Positions 16,512 to 26,004 of a DNA stretch of 64,000 nt are shown piece by piece. The DNA is taken from contig JANQPA010000019.1 of the NCBI GenBank assembly GCA_028285545.1, positions 62,001 to 126,000 of the forward strand, read 5' to 3'. A program made the translations under genes and the position numbers. The stretch is from Saprospiraceae bacterium (GTDB lineage: Bacteria > Bacteroidota > Bacteroidia > Chitinophagales > Saprospiraceae). Below the pieces are notes generated by a model. That model ran no database searches, was not told where the DNA came from, and saw only the letters and a program-made list of their open reading frames with translations. Each line of letters begins with the position of its first letter. Position 1 is the stretch's first letter.

Positions 16512-16862
16512 ATGAAAGGAACACAATTAGGAGAATTTGAGGAACTGGTACTGCTCATTGTAGGAGTGTTATACCCAGAAGCCTACGGCCTCAATATTAG
16601 AACAGAAATCACTTCTCAAACAGGCAGAAAAGCTGCCATTGGAGCGGTTCACTCCGCTTTAAACCGTTTGGAAAGCAAGGGTTACCTGACTTCTGAATTG
16701 GCGGAAGCCACCCATGCTCGGGGTGGCCGGAGGAAAAGGCTCTTTCAAATTACCTCAACAGGGAAACAGGCCCTAGAAAAAAGTAGAGAGCAAAGAAATT
16801 CATTATGGAATCAAATATCCGACCTTGCCTGGAAAGATTTAAACTATGGACCATCATTCTAA
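16512..16862 (+). CDS. PadR-family transcriptional regulator
   Basis: A 116-residue winged-helix repressor. The N-terminal PadR domain is clear: LGEFEELVLLIVGVL, YGLNIRTEI, AIGAVHSALNRLESKGYL and the wing RRKRLFQITSTGKQAL. The C-terminus is short. In Bacteroidota this subtype is commonly paired with a FtsX-like permease carrying a permease prefix domain, as here: the permease gene starts inside this gene with a 17-base overlap. A dyad over the likely promoter suggests autoregulation. The inducer is unknown. Confidence 0.9.
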   Translation: MKGTQLGEFEELVLLIVGVLYPEAYGLNIRTEITSQTGRKAAIGAVHSALNRLESKGYLTSELAEATHARGGRRKRLFQITSTGKQALEKSREQRNSLWNQISDLAWKDLNYGPSF

Positions 16863-19464
16863 TGAAAGAATGCCCCCTAAATTAGCAGATCAGTTTCTGC
16901 GATGGTTTTGCAGAGAAGAGTTGATTGAGGAGGTACTTGGAGATTTACATGAGTACTTTGAATATGAATTACAGGATGAAGCTGCCTGGAAAGCAAAGCT
17001 ATTATACTGGTATCACATCCTACAATTCCTAAGGCCATTTGCCATAAAGAAAAGATTACAAAACACCCACTTTATTATGATTTACCAAAATTCCTTCAAA
17101 TTCGCGTGGCGAAATATTATTAAGCATAAGGGCAGTAGCCTAATGAACATCCTTACCCTTAGCTTGGGTATTGGCAGTTTTATTTTCATTTTTATTTACC
17201 TCAAAGGCGAGTTGAGTTACGATCGGCATCACGATGACGTCGAACGCATTCACAGAGTTGTTATTGATTTAGTAAATGATAATGGAGTGAGATTACCTGA
17301 TGCCACCACTCCCCCGGCGCTAGCTCCTAATTTAAAAAAGGACTTTGCTGAAGTTGAACATGCCATCCGGATTTTTCCCGGCTGGGGAAGTAAGTTTTTG
17401 CTGGGGTCTTCAGATGACAAAAAGTTTTATGAGGAAGAAGTTATTCGAACTGACTCTAATTTTTTTGAAGTATTTAGCTTTCCCATGATCTATGGAGATC
17501 CTAATACTGCCTTAAATGACCGAAATAGCATTGTAATTACCAAAAAGACGGCCCTAAAGTATTTTGGAAAAGAGGATGTTGTAGGAGAAAATCTTATACT
17601 ATTCGGAAGCAGTAGAAATTCTAATCTAAGGGTCACAGGAGTTTTGGAAGACATTCCGGCAAACTCTCATTTTAAGTTTGACTTTTTATCAAGATTAAAC
17701 ATTCCTAATTTAGATCAGTACTGGGGTTGGTATAATTTTTATACTTATATCAAGCTGCTTCCAAACACTACTATGGCTAGTCTAGAGCCAAAACTACAGG
17801 CCTTTTATGAAAGCTATCAGGATGATGAGGAAGATAATAATATCATTTATTCTCAGGCAATTACAGATATCCACCTAAAATCAAATTTAAAATGGGAGTT
17901 AGAAACCAATGGAGACATCAATAATGTATACATCCTGTCGGTCTTAGCCATTTTTGTACTAATAATTTCTTGTTTGAACTACCTTAATCTGTCGGTTGCA
18001 GAATCTTTAAAGAGGTTTAAAGAGGTAGGGGTTCGCAAAACTCTCGGTGCCAATAAACACTATTTAATCAGTCAATTTCTTGCGGAAACCTTAGTCATTA
18101 CTTTAATAGCTTTGGCCATTGGAACCCTATTTGCCGAATTTTCATTCAAAAATCTTGGTGATTTATTAGGTAGAAGCGTCTCTATTTTTGAAGGCTCCAA
18201 CATATCCTTCTATTTTGGAATATGCATTGTTACTTTAATTGTAGGACTCTTAGCCGGTCTTTATCCTGCCTTTCATCTTTCTTCTTTCAATCCAGCCCTG
18301 GCAGTAAAAGGATTAGCTGATTCATCTGGTAAATCAGTGCTGGGACTAAGAAGAGGGCTCATGATCATTCAATTTTCTATTTCAGCCTTTATGATCTTTT
18401 GTACCATTAGTGTATATCACCAACTGATGCATATTAAAAATACGGATAAAGGATTCGATGCTGAACAAGTGCTGGTAGTGGAAAATTTACGTAGTGTTCA
18501 AAATCAAGAAGCCCTAAAAGCCGAATTATTAAATATTCCTGGTGTATCTAATGCCGGCTTATCTGATGGAGTAGTTGGCGGGCAAAACTGGACCTTTACT
18601 TTTGGGTATCCAGAAGGTGTATTAGTGAATTACCTGGCCATTGATCCGGAATTTATTGAAACTATGGATTTTGAATTTGTCAAAGGCCGTAATTTTTCAA
18701 GAAACCGCCCGATTGATACAGCTGACTATACGATAATCCTCAATGAAACAGGGTTAAAAGATTTGGGTTTGACCTTAGAGGATGTTGGAAAAAGTATTCC
18801 CTTAGATCAAAATGATGATACAGGTGAAATTATTAGAGGAATGGTCATCGGAGTGGTTAAAGATTTTCATTTTGCAGATTTTAAAAGGCCTATCAAACCA
18901 TTTTGTTTCTTTTTTGGAGAGGCCCCATTTGATTTCATAAACTTACAGGTTTCTGCAGCCAATTTAAATCAAACCATAAGAAGCATTGAAAAAACCTGGG
19001 CCAGTTTTGCAAATGAGGCTCCTTTAGAATATGCGTTTATTGATGAATCCTTTTCAGAACTTCATGAAAAAGAGACGAGGTTATCAAAGATTCTTTTATT
19101 TCTTACCAGTTTAGCCCTTTTTATTGCTTTTATGGGAATGCTGGCCAGTGCCAGGATCACTATCAAATCCAGGAAGAAAGAAATTTCTATTCGAAAGGTT
19201 CTGGGAGCCTCGGTTTCGGGAGTTACCTATTTAATTACTCGTAATTTCCTTTGGTTGGTTTTATTGGCAAATGCCATTGCTGTTCCCATTTCTTTTTTCA
19301 TTATGAAAAAATGGTTGCAGGGCTTTGCTTATCATACTTCCATTAGTTATTCCATCTTTCTATTGACCATTTTTTCAACTTTATTAGTAGCTGCTATCAC
19401 TGTAGGGTCTCAATCTTTCCGGGCGGCTTTGAGTAATCCAGTGAAAAACCTTAAACAAGAGTAA
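16846..19464 (+). CDS. FtsX/MacB-like permease with N-terminal prefix domain
   Basis: An 872-residue inner-membrane protein. Residues 1-70 form the permease prefix domain (LADQFLRWFCREELIEEVLGD). Two MacB-type units follow. Each has an N-terminal helix (FAWRNIIKHKGSSLMNILT near 85; RRGLMIIQFSISAFMIF near 500), a periplasmic MacB core and an FtsX triple-helix segment with the signature RFKEVGVRKTLGA (about 390) and KEISIRKVLGAS (about 785). No ATPase gene is adjacent, so it would need one supplied elsewhere or act as a mechanotransmission protein. Co-expressed with the overlapping PadR regulator. Substrate unknown. Confidence 0.88.
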   Translation: MDHHSNERMPPKLADQFLRWFCREELIEEVLGDLHEYFEYELQDEAAWKAKLLYWYHILQFLRPFAIKKRLQNTHFIMIYQNSFKFAWRNIIKHKGSSLMNILTLSLGIGSFIFIFIYLKGELSYDRHHDDVERIHRVVIDLVNDNGVRLPDATTPPALAPNLKKDFAEVEHAIRIFPGWGSKFLLGSSDDKKFYEEEVIRTDSNFFEVFSFPMIYGDPNTALNDRNSIVITKKTALKYFGKEDVVGENLILFGSSRNSNLRVTGVLEDIPANSHFKFDFLSRLNIPNLDQYWGWYNFYTYIKLLPNTTMASLEPKLQAFYESYQDDEEDNNIIYSQAITDIHLKSNLKWELETNGDINNVYILSVLAIFVLIISCLNYLNLSVAESLKRFKEVGVRKTLGANKHYLISQFLAETLVITLIALAIGTLFAEFSFKNLGDLLGRSVSIFEGSNISFYFGICIVTLIVGLLAGLYPAFHLSSFNPALAVKGLADSSGKSVLGLRRGLMIIQFSISAFMIFCTISVYHQLMHIKNTDKGFDAEQVLVVENLRSVQNQEALKAELLNIPGVSNAGLSDGVVGGQNWTFTFGYPEGVLVNYLAIDPEFIETMDFEFVKGRNFSRNRPIDTADYTIILNETGLKDLGLTLEDVGKSIPLDQNDDTGEIIRGMVIGVVKDFHFADFKRPIKPFCFFFGEAPFDFINLQVSAANLNQTIRSIEKTWASFANEAPLEYAFIDESFSELHEKETRLSKILLFLTSLALFIAFMGMLASARITIKSRKKEISIRKVLGASVSGVTYLITRNFLWLVLLANAIAVPISFFIMKKWLQGFAYHTSISYSIFLLTIFSTLLVAAITVGSQSFRAALSNPVKNLKQE

Positions 19465-19480
19465 GGAGTTATAAGACGCC

Positions 19481-19511
19481 AAAAAACTCTCTCAAAGAAA
19501 TAATATTGGCT
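19481..19511 (-). repeat. 31-bp dispersed repeat, copy 1
   Basis: This 31-base segment matches the reverse complement of 39909-39939 at 28 of 31 positions (shared core CTCTCAAAGAAATAAT). Both copies follow the stop codon of a large gene. One frame of each copy would read KN[S/T]LKEI[I/M]LA, so both could be remnants of the 3' end of a mobile-element gene, but no open transposase remains. Confidence 0.6.
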
Positions 19512-19671
19512 ACCGGCAAGGCAGGAAGGCCGAAGGTCTTTTGAAGTAAGCTGTTTTGACACCTTGTTTTTGAATAGTCTTTTTCCTCATTTTTTTTAAC
19601 AAAAAATTAGGGAAATTTTATCCCCTATTGAGCAAACTATTTGATGATTGCAAAGATTCTATTACAGATAC

Positions 19672-20217
19672 ATGAACAAAAAAAATTTATCCATGAGAAT
19701 CCAAATCATTTTATGTTTGTGCCTAGGCTTGATCCCTTTCTTTTTGACTGCCCAGTATAATCCTAAATTATTAGAAAAGTCCAAGGAAGCCATAGAAGCT
19801 TTCAAAGATAAAAACAGCAAGTTTGAGGATTATTTCGAAGAAGCTTATGGTTATGTAGTATTTCCATCAGTAGGAAAAGGAGCTATTGGAATTGGAGGAG
19901 CCAGAGGAGCAGGAATCGCTTTTGAACAAGGAACAGCTATTGGAAAAGCAAGAGTAACCCAATTAACAATCGGTTTACAATTAGGAGGTCAATCTTATAG
20001 CCAAGTCATCTTTTTTGAATCTGAAATAGATATGCAGCGTTTCAAAGAAAACAAGATTGAATTTTCAGCACAGGCTTCAGCTGTTGCAGTAACTGAAGGA
20101 GCGGGTGCTAATCTTGCATATAGAGATGGAGTGGCTGTATTTACCATGGCCAAAGGAGGATTGATGTACGAGGCTTCAATTGGTGGGCAGGAGTTGAGGT
20201 TTAAGCCTTTTAATTAG
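19672..20217 (+). CDS. SYLF-domain lipid-binding protein
   Basis: A 181-residue protein from the ATG at 19672; the longer frame from TTG 19648 only adds residues before an evident signal peptide (IILCLCLGLIPFFLTAQ). The mature part matches the SYLF (YSC84-type) domain: AYGYVVFPSVGKGAIGIGGARG, an Ala/Gly-rich strand set, QLGGQSYSQVIFFE and TMAKGGLMYEASIGGQ. Bacterial SYLF proteins are periplasmic or outer-membrane associated and the domain binds phosphoinositides in eukaryotes; the bacterial role is not settled. Monocistronic, followed by the second NNCAAT hairpin array. Confidence 0.85.
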   Translation: MNKKNLSMRIQIILCLCLGLIPFFLTAQYNPKLLEKSKEAIEAFKDKNSKFEDYFEEAYGYVVFPSVGKGAIGIGGARGAGIAFEQGTAIGKARVTQLTIGLQLGGQSYSQVIFFESEIDMQRFKENKIEFSAQASAVAVTEGAGANLAYRDGVAVFTMAKGGLMYEASIGGQELRFKPFN

Positions 20218-20228
20218 TAGAAAGTTAT

Positions 20229-20324
20229 GGCAATGGCAATAGCAATATCAATTTCAATATATTTTCAACATTGCTATCGCTATTGCCATTGCTATTGCTA
20301 TTGATATTGCTATTGATATTGACA
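20229..20324. repeat. Second inverted array of NNCAAT hexanucleotides
   Basis: The left arm (20229-20258) contains GGCAAT, GGCAAT, AGCAAT, ATCAAT, TTCAAT. The right arm (20269-20324) contains about nine ATTGNN-type words, one of them degenerate (CTATCG). It begins about ten bases after the SYLF stop codon. Same word and same inverted design as 97-220, about 20 kb away. Confidence 0.85.
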
Positions 20325-20887
20325 TGGTCGTTCGGGAGGAATTTTGCCCCATTAGTCCCTCCTATTCTGTTATTTGTCGTATAAACTACCAATCATCACT
20401 CCTTTCAAATTCTTTAAAGGTTCAAGAAGCGTTTTGCCTTTCTCACTCGTTCTAGGAAAGAATCTACGTCAAACAAATCTTAAAGTGTATTTAATTCTGT
20501 TCTAAGCTTAGAATGAAAAATTACACTAAAATCGGATATCTAGTCTCTTAAATATGTCTTTCCTAATTTTGATGCGCACATCATTAGGGATTAGGCTTTT
20601 TTTTCAAGTAATTTTTAAACCTGGACTGTTTTAAAACAATTTCTTTTTGAAATTGGAAAGGATTGGTATGAAAATAACCTTTTCAAGTCGCTAATGATCT
20701 TGACTTGAAACAATATTCTTGTGCAGAAATCAAAATTTTGATTTCCCTACAAAAATTAAGCCTTTCATATCTTCTTCTTTCAATTCCTTAAAGTAAATGA
20801 TGAACGGATTTTAACAGTTTTGTTTTGGTCATACCGACTAGAACAACAGCCGACTTATTATTTCATTTATTAAAAAACTTTTAGAAC
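20325..20887. other. Long leader region upstream of susC
   Basis: About 560 bases with no gene. It holds a small hairpin CAATTTC-TTTTT-GAAATTG (20637-20655) and a perfect 20-bp palindrome (20726-20745). The length fits a regulated 5' region for the SusC/SusD genes, but I see no sigma/anti-sigma pair or riboswitch that I recognise. Confidence 0.5.
20726..20745. promoter_or_regulatory. Perfect 20-bp palindrome upstream of susC
   Basis: GAAATCAAAA and its exact reverse complement meet without a spacer. It is 143 bases upstream of the SusC start. It could be a dimeric regulator site; without an adjacent regulator gene this is speculative. Confidence 0.35.
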
Positions 20888-23863
20888 ATGAAAAAACTCT
20901 CATTCCTTATGTTCTTCTTGTTTGTTTGCTTTGCAACTGGTTTTGCACAGCAACGGACGATTACTGGAAATGTTAGTGACCCTGATGGAGAAGCATTGAT
21001 TGGGGCTACGATTTTAATTAAGGGGACGGCCACCGGTGCCATAACAGATATCGATGGATCTTACTCCATACAAGCCCCTGAAGCAGCAACCCTAGTTTTT
21101 TCTTATACAGGATTTGTAACACAAGAAATACAACTTGGCGCTTCTAATGTAGTAGATGTTAGATTAGAAACCAATGTGGAAGCACTTAATGAAGTGGTTG
21201 TTATTGCTTATGGTCAGCAAAGTAGAAAGAAACTGGTGCAAAGTGTAAACACCATAGGCAATGAAAATATTAAAGATATCCCAGCAGTATCCCCACAGGA
21301 ATTACTCCAGGGGCAGGCTTCAGGTGTCCAGGTTGTGAATTCATCCGGTATTCTTGGAGCAGCTCCCGTAATCAAAATTAGAGGGGTAGCTTCTATTTCT
21401 TCTGGCGGAAGGCCTTTGGTGGTATTGGATGGAGTACCCTTAAATGACGCCAACCTGACCCAGGGACAAGGAGGACAAGCTTTAAATCCTCTTGGAGATG
21501 TCAATCCTAATGACATTGAATCTTTTTCCGTTTTAAAAGATGCTGCCGCTACAGCCGTTTATGGTTCTCGTGGAGCGAATGGCGTTATTTTAATTACTAC
21601 CAAATCCGGACGTAGAGGTGAAAAAACAACAATCACTGTCAACTCCACTGCTTCTTGGTCTGAAAGCACAGACATATTAGAGATGATGAATGCGGATCAG
21701 TTCAGACAGTTTCGCATCGACGCAGGAGCTGCAACTCCTGGTAGTGACCCACAAACCAGTTTTGACTGGCCAAGTCAGGTAGTAAGGACCGGTTTTTCCA
21801 AAGATGTAGACATATCAATTAGAGGAGGAAGCGAAAAAACTACCTTTTTCCTGGGAGGTACCTATAAAGATCAAGAAGGTTTTATTATAGGTAACAACCT
21901 GAATAGAGCAAGTGGAAGAATTAATCTTAGTCATGAAGCTACTGATTGGCTAAGGATAGGATTTAATTTAGGGATTACTCAAAACAGAAACGACAGGGTA
22001 GGGTCTGAAAACAGCACCTTTGCTCCTTTGACCTCTTCATTTCTGCAAACACCTTGGGTAGAAGCTTTTGATGCTAATGGTAATTTCAGAAACACAGGAT
22101 TTATTGCCAATGTTATTGCCATTGAAGAATTGGACATTAATGATGCTACTACCTATAGAACAATAGGTAATGCCAATGCAAATGTTGACCTTTCTAGTTT
22201 AATCGATGGTCTTTCTTTCCGCACCGATTTTGGGGTAGACCGGGTTGCTTTGGAAGAGTTCAGACGTTCAGTAGAGGTAAATACTGCTGGTGGTTTTGCC
22301 AGAAATTTGTATGCACAACAGAACAAATACATTTTCACAAACACTTTAAATTATAATAAAGTATTTAACAACATCCACGACATCTCTGTAGTTGTTGGAA
22401 CTTCTTATGAGCAAACAGATGTAAGAAACATTACCGTTTCGGGGAATGGCTTTTTATCTGATCAGCAAATCAATGTAGTTTCAGCTTCCACTCCAGGAGT
22501 TACCTCAAACACCGTGAGGGGTAGCCGGTTAACGGGACAATTTGGTAGATTCAACTATTTCTATAATAACAAATACATTATAGAAGGTTCTCTTCGTAGA
22601 GATGGTTCTTCCCGATTCGGTTCCAATAACAGATACGGTACTTTTTGGTCTGTAGGTGGTGCCTGGATTGTTACTCAGGAAAACTTCATGTCAGGAATAG
22701 ACTGGCTAAATTCCTTAAAGCTTAGAGCAAGTTATGGAACAGCCGGAAATGATCGAATTGGAGATTTTGCTTCTTTAGAAAATTTTGGTGGTGGCGTTGT
22801 ATCAAACTATAATGGTGCTGCCGGTCTGCGTCAGCTATCTGCTGCCAATCCTAATTTGCGTTGGGAGCGTTCCAATTCTTTAAACATTGGATTTGAAGCC
22901 TCACTATTTGATTCCAGATTAACCCTGGCCGTTGATTTTTACAATAAGCAAACTACTGATTTAATTCTGAACGTTCCTATCCCACAAACTAATGGTGGCT
23001 TAAATTCCATTATTGATAATGTAGGGGAAATGGAAAACAGAGGAGTTGATATCGATTTGTCTGGCTTGATTGTACGTTCAGCAGACTTTACCTGGAATGC
23101 CTCATTGAACCTTGGCTTTAATACCAACGAAGTAATTTCTTTGCCAGGGGCCAACCTGGATAATTTGGGCAGGCGATTTGTTGCGGGTAGTGTATCTCAG
23201 AGAGCCATTGAAGGTTTTTCCGTTAACAGTTATTATTTAATTCGCTACTCAGGTATTAATTCCGAAACTGGTGATGCGGAATGGCTAGATGTTAATGGCA
23301 ATCCAACAACCAGTCCAACAACCAGTGATCGAGTTATTGTTGGTGATGCGAATCCTGATTTTGTAGGAGGATTCCGCAATACCTTCAACTATAAGAATTT
23401 TGACCTGAATTTCTTTTTCAATTTCAGTGTGGGGAATGAACTGTTCATTTCTGGCTTGCGATTTACCGATAATCCTGCAGGAACCTTCAACAAAAGAGCT
23501 ACTTTGCTTGACACCTGGTCTGGTCCGGGTGATGAGTCATTTGCTCCATCAGTTAACAGTCCTACCTTCGGTTCAGCATTTTCTCAAAGATCTACTGCAC
23601 AATTAAGAGATGGTACTTTTGCCAGGTTAAAGAACATTACTTTTGGTTATAGCTTACCATCTGAAGCATTAAATAGCATTGGGTTTATTAAAGGACTAAG
23701 GTTATTCTTTACTGGATTCAACATCCTTACCATAAAAGGAGATGATCTTCAAGGTATAGATCCGGAAGTAACCAATTCAATCAACAATGGAGTTCAGGGA
23801 GAAACCTTCTTTACTCCTCCTCAATTCAAATCCTTCTTATTCGGTGCACGTGTAACCTTCTAA
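20888..23863 (+). CDS. SusC/RagA-family TonB-linked outer-membrane transporter
   Basis: A 991-residue outer-membrane importer. Signal peptide at 1-21 (ending FATGFAQ), carboxypeptidase-D-like regulatory domain at about 25-100 (GNVSDPDGEALIGATILIKG, DGSYSI), the linker signature NEVVVIAYGQQSRK near 107, a plug with KIRGVASISSGGRPLVVLDG and VLKDAAATAVYGSRGANGVI, then a long beta barrel ending in an aromatic residue (ARVTF). It works with the SusD lipoprotein whose gene starts five bases after its stop. No glycosidase, peptidase or regulator is adjacent, so the substrate (glycan, peptide or other) cannot be inferred. Confidence 0.95.
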   Translation: MKKLSFLMFFLFVCFATGFAQQRTITGNVSDPDGEALIGATILIKGTATGAITDIDGSYSIQAPEAATLVFSYTGFVTQEIQLGASNVVDVRLETNVEALNEVVVIAYGQQSRKKLVQSVNTIGNENIKDIPAVSPQELLQGQASGVQVVNSSGILGAAPVIKIRGVASISSGGRPLVVLDGVPLNDANLTQGQGGQALNPLGDVNPNDIESFSVLKDAAATAVYGSRGANGVILITTKSGRRGEKTTITVNSTASWSESTDILEMMNADQFRQFRIDAGAATPGSDPQTSFDWPSQVVRTGFSKDVDISIRGGSEKTTFFLGGTYKDQEGFIIGNNLNRASGRINLSHEATDWLRIGFNLGITQNRNDRVGSENSTFAPLTSSFLQTPWVEAFDANGNFRNTGFIANVIAIEELDINDATTYRTIGNANANVDLSSLIDGLSFRTDFGVDRVALEEFRRSVEVNTAGGFARNLYAQQNKYIFTNTLNYNKVFNNIHDISVVVGTSYEQTDVRNITVSGNGFLSDQQINVVSASTPGVTSNTVRGSRLTGQFGRFNYFYNNKYIIEGSLRRDGSSRFGSNNRYGTFWSVGGAWIVTQENFMSGIDWLNSLKLRASYGTAGNDRIGDFASLENFGGGVVSNYNGAAGLRQLSAANPNLRWERSNSLNIGFEASLFDSRLTLAVDFYNKQTTDLILNVPIPQTNGGLNSIIDNVGEMENRGVDIDLSGLIVRSADFTWNASLNLGFNTNEVISLPGANLDNLGRRFVAGSVSQRAIEGFSVNSYYLIRYSGINSETGDAEWLDVNGNPTTSPTTSDRVIVGDANPDFVGGFRNTFNYKNFDLNFFFNFSVGNELFISGLRFTDNPAGTFNKRATLLDTWSGPGDESFAPSVNSPTFGSAFSQRSTAQLRDGTFARLKNITFGYSLPSEALNSIGFIKGLRLFFTGFNILTIKGDDLQGIDPEVTNSINNGVQGETFFTPPQFKSFLFGARVTF

Positions 23864-23868
23864 AAATT

Positions 23869-25260
23869 ATGATCATGAAAAATAAAATCTTAATCATATT
23901 TCTTGTAATTGCCACTTTCACAGCCTGTAGTGATCGAATAGAATTGGGGCCGGAAGATCAGTTGACCCAAAGTGTGGCATTTTCTAATGAAACCCTAGCC
24001 CTTGGGGTACTATCTGGGGCATACAGTGCTGCTCAGCAGGATGACGTTTTAAACGGAACTTCACAGCTGATGGGCGAATGGCAGTCTGACAATGTTGATT
24101 TTGTAGGATCTTTCCCTACATTCAATGACATTAAAAACTATCTGATTTTAGCAGATAATGGTTCCATCAATGCCGTTTGGGATGATAATTATGAAACCAT
24201 TGGGACTTGCAATTTGGTTATCAAGAATGTTCCTTTAGTGGAAGATGATAATTTTACTGCTGATGAAAGGGCTAATGCCATAGCTCAGGCTAAATTTTTG
24301 CGTGCCCTGGTTTATTTTAATATTTCCAATTGGTGGGCACAGCCTGTTCAGGTTTCTGGAGGTACTAATTTAGCAGTGCCTTTAGTATTAGAACCTTTTG
24401 AAGGAACGGTTGAATTCCCAGCAAGAGCTACCCTGAGTGCGGTACAAACTCAAATTGAGCAGGATCTTTTAGATGCTATTCCAGATTTAGATGATTCTGA
24501 TCGTACTAAAGCTACCAAAGGTGCAGCTCAGGCATTATTAGCTCGCCTATACCTATATCAGGAAAAATGGGCTGAAGCAGCAGATCTGGCCAATCAGGTC
24601 ATTCAAAATGGTGCCTATACTTTGGCTGCTGACTATACTTTTTATGATACGGAAAGTACTGAATTCATCTTCACCTTGGTTAATAATGCTGATGATGGAC
24701 AGGATAGCGGGCAAGGTTTTTCAGGCCTCACCAATCCTACTCCTGAAGGAAGAGGTGATGCTCCTTTCTCAGATAATCTTCTTGCTGCCTTTGCGGATGA
24801 AGCAGGTGACCTGAGATTTGATAATTTGACTCAAAGCGGAACGGATGCTCTGGGCGCTGTCCGTACATTCACCAACAAGTTCCCGGATGGAATTACCAAT
24901 GCTGATAATTCTCCTGTTATCCGGATTACGGAAATGTACCTGACTCGTGCTGAAGCAAATTTCAATGCAGGGACCTCCGTTGGAGATAGCCCGTTAAATG
25001 ACATCAATACCTTGAGAACAAGAGCAGGGCTAGCCGATCTTACTTCTGTAAACTTGGATCAGATTCTAACTGAAAGAAGAAAGGAACTTTGCTTTGAAGG
25101 ACACAGAAGGATGGATTTGTTGAGAAACAATCAAAATCTAAGACGTCCAGGTATGGCTAATGAAGCTGCTTCGGCTCCTGGTCAGGATCAGGTGATATTC
25201 CCTATTCCTGTGAACGAATTGGATTTGAATCCGAATCTAGTGCAGAATAGTGGGTATTAG
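23869..25260 (+). CDS. SusD/RagB-family surface lipoprotein
   Basis: A 463-residue lipoprotein that forms the lid of the SusC transporter. Lipobox FTACS gives the lipidated Cys at about 20. The alpha-helical TPR-like scaffold is visible (NAIAQAKFLRALVYFNISNWWA; KGAAQALLARLYLYQEKWAEAADLA), as is the C-terminal signature RITEMYLTRAEANF and LTERRKELCFEGHRRMDLLR. Length is slightly short of the 480-600 residues common in the family. Translationally close to SusC and followed by a hairpin that can end the operon. Confidence 0.95.
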   Translation: MIMKNKILIIFLVIATFTACSDRIELGPEDQLTQSVAFSNETLALGVLSGAYSAAQQDDVLNGTSQLMGEWQSDNVDFVGSFPTFNDIKNYLILADNGSINAVWDDNYETIGTCNLVIKNVPLVEDDNFTADERANAIAQAKFLRALVYFNISNWWAQPVQVSGGTNLAVPLVLEPFEGTVEFPARATLSAVQTQIEQDLLDAIPDLDDSDRTKATKGAAQALLARLYLYQEKWAEAADLANQVIQNGAYTLAADYTFYDTESTEFIFTLVNNADDGQDSGQGFSGLTNPTPEGRGDAPFSDNLLAAFADEAGDLRFDNLTQSGTDALGAVRTFTNKFPDGITNADNSPVIRITEMYLTRAEANFNAGTSVGDSPLNDINTLRTRAGLADLTSVNLDQILTERRKELCFEGHRRMDLLRNNQNLRRPGMANEAASAPGQDQVIFPIPVNELDLNPNLVQNSGY

Positions 25261-25270
25261 AAGTATAATG

Positions 25271-25325
25271 TAAAAAAGTAGAAGGTAGAAAGTAGAAGGA
25301 CTTGTCTTTTTACTTTCTACCCTTC
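25271..25325. terminator. Word-repeat hairpin between convergent genes
   Basis: GAAGGTAGAAAGTA at 25281-25294 pairs with TACTTTCTACCCTTC at 25311-25325 with one bulged base. The left side is itself a tandem of GTAGAA-type words. It lies between the SusD stop and the convergent lipoprotein stop, so a bidirectional terminator role is plausible. Confidence 0.6.
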
Positions 25326-25351
25326 AAAATATTTAGATAGGCCAAATCGAG

Positions 25352-25915
25352 TTATTGATTATCCTCGGTTTCTTCTTTTTCTAAAGGATAATACAAATAA
25401 GAATGGTAGGCTATCTTCCATAAACCGTCATGTTTTTCTAATACTCTGGCACCCAGGGCATGACCAATTAACGTTTTCCCATCTTTTTCGTAGTCTGACT
25501 GTTCATAAGTTACCCAGGCTACATCCTGGAAAACTCTCATATTAATATTGCTAATGTCAGATGAAGACTCATCCCATTTATTGGTTGTTTTACTTGAAAA
25601 TCGAGTTTTCGTTTTGTGATCAAATAGTTCATCCCAACCTTTCAGGTATTGAATCTTATTTTTATAACCTTCCCAATATCCCATTCTTACCTGATAGGGT
25701 TTCATTACATAAGTACTTTTCCAACCTTCCAAATCTTTTTCGTAATAGGATTTTGCCTCCTTTTTAATAACTGCCATTATGGCTTCTTTTTCTTTTTCGA
25801 AATCAATAGGTGGAGGGGTAGCATCCGAACAGTTAGAAAACAAGAATATTGAAAAACAAAGGATCAAGGCTTTTGTAAAATGAGATTTACAATTTTTCAG
25901 GTTTAGGGTTTTCAT
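25352..25915 (-). CDS. SnoaL/NTF2-like lipoprotein
   Basis: A 187-residue predicted lipoprotein; the leader ends FLFSNCSD, a lipobox-like site. The mature part has the pattern of an NTF2-like fold: EKEAIMAVIKKEAKSYYEKDLEGW, then MRVFQDVAWVTYEQSDY and a final strand GLWKIAYHSYLYYP. Such proteins often act as ligand-binding pockets. Convergent with the SusD gene and not part of its operon. Function not assignable. Confidence 0.65.
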   Translation of the reverse strand: MKTLNLKNCKSHFTKALILCFSIFLFSNCSDATPPPIDFEKEKEAIMAVIKKEAKSYYEKDLEGWKSTYVMKPYQVRMGYWEGYKNKIQYLKGWDELFDHKTKTRFSSKTTNKWDESSSDISNINMRVFQDVAWVTYEQSDYEKDGKTLIGHALGARVLEKHDGLWKIAYHSYLYYPLEKEETEDNQ

Positions 25916-26004
25916 AAAAAATGATTTTGGTGTTATTTAATTAAGTCTTTTTCGAGGTAAGGAAATAATCCAACTAATGCCTCTTTTATCAAGATAAGGT
26001 TATA

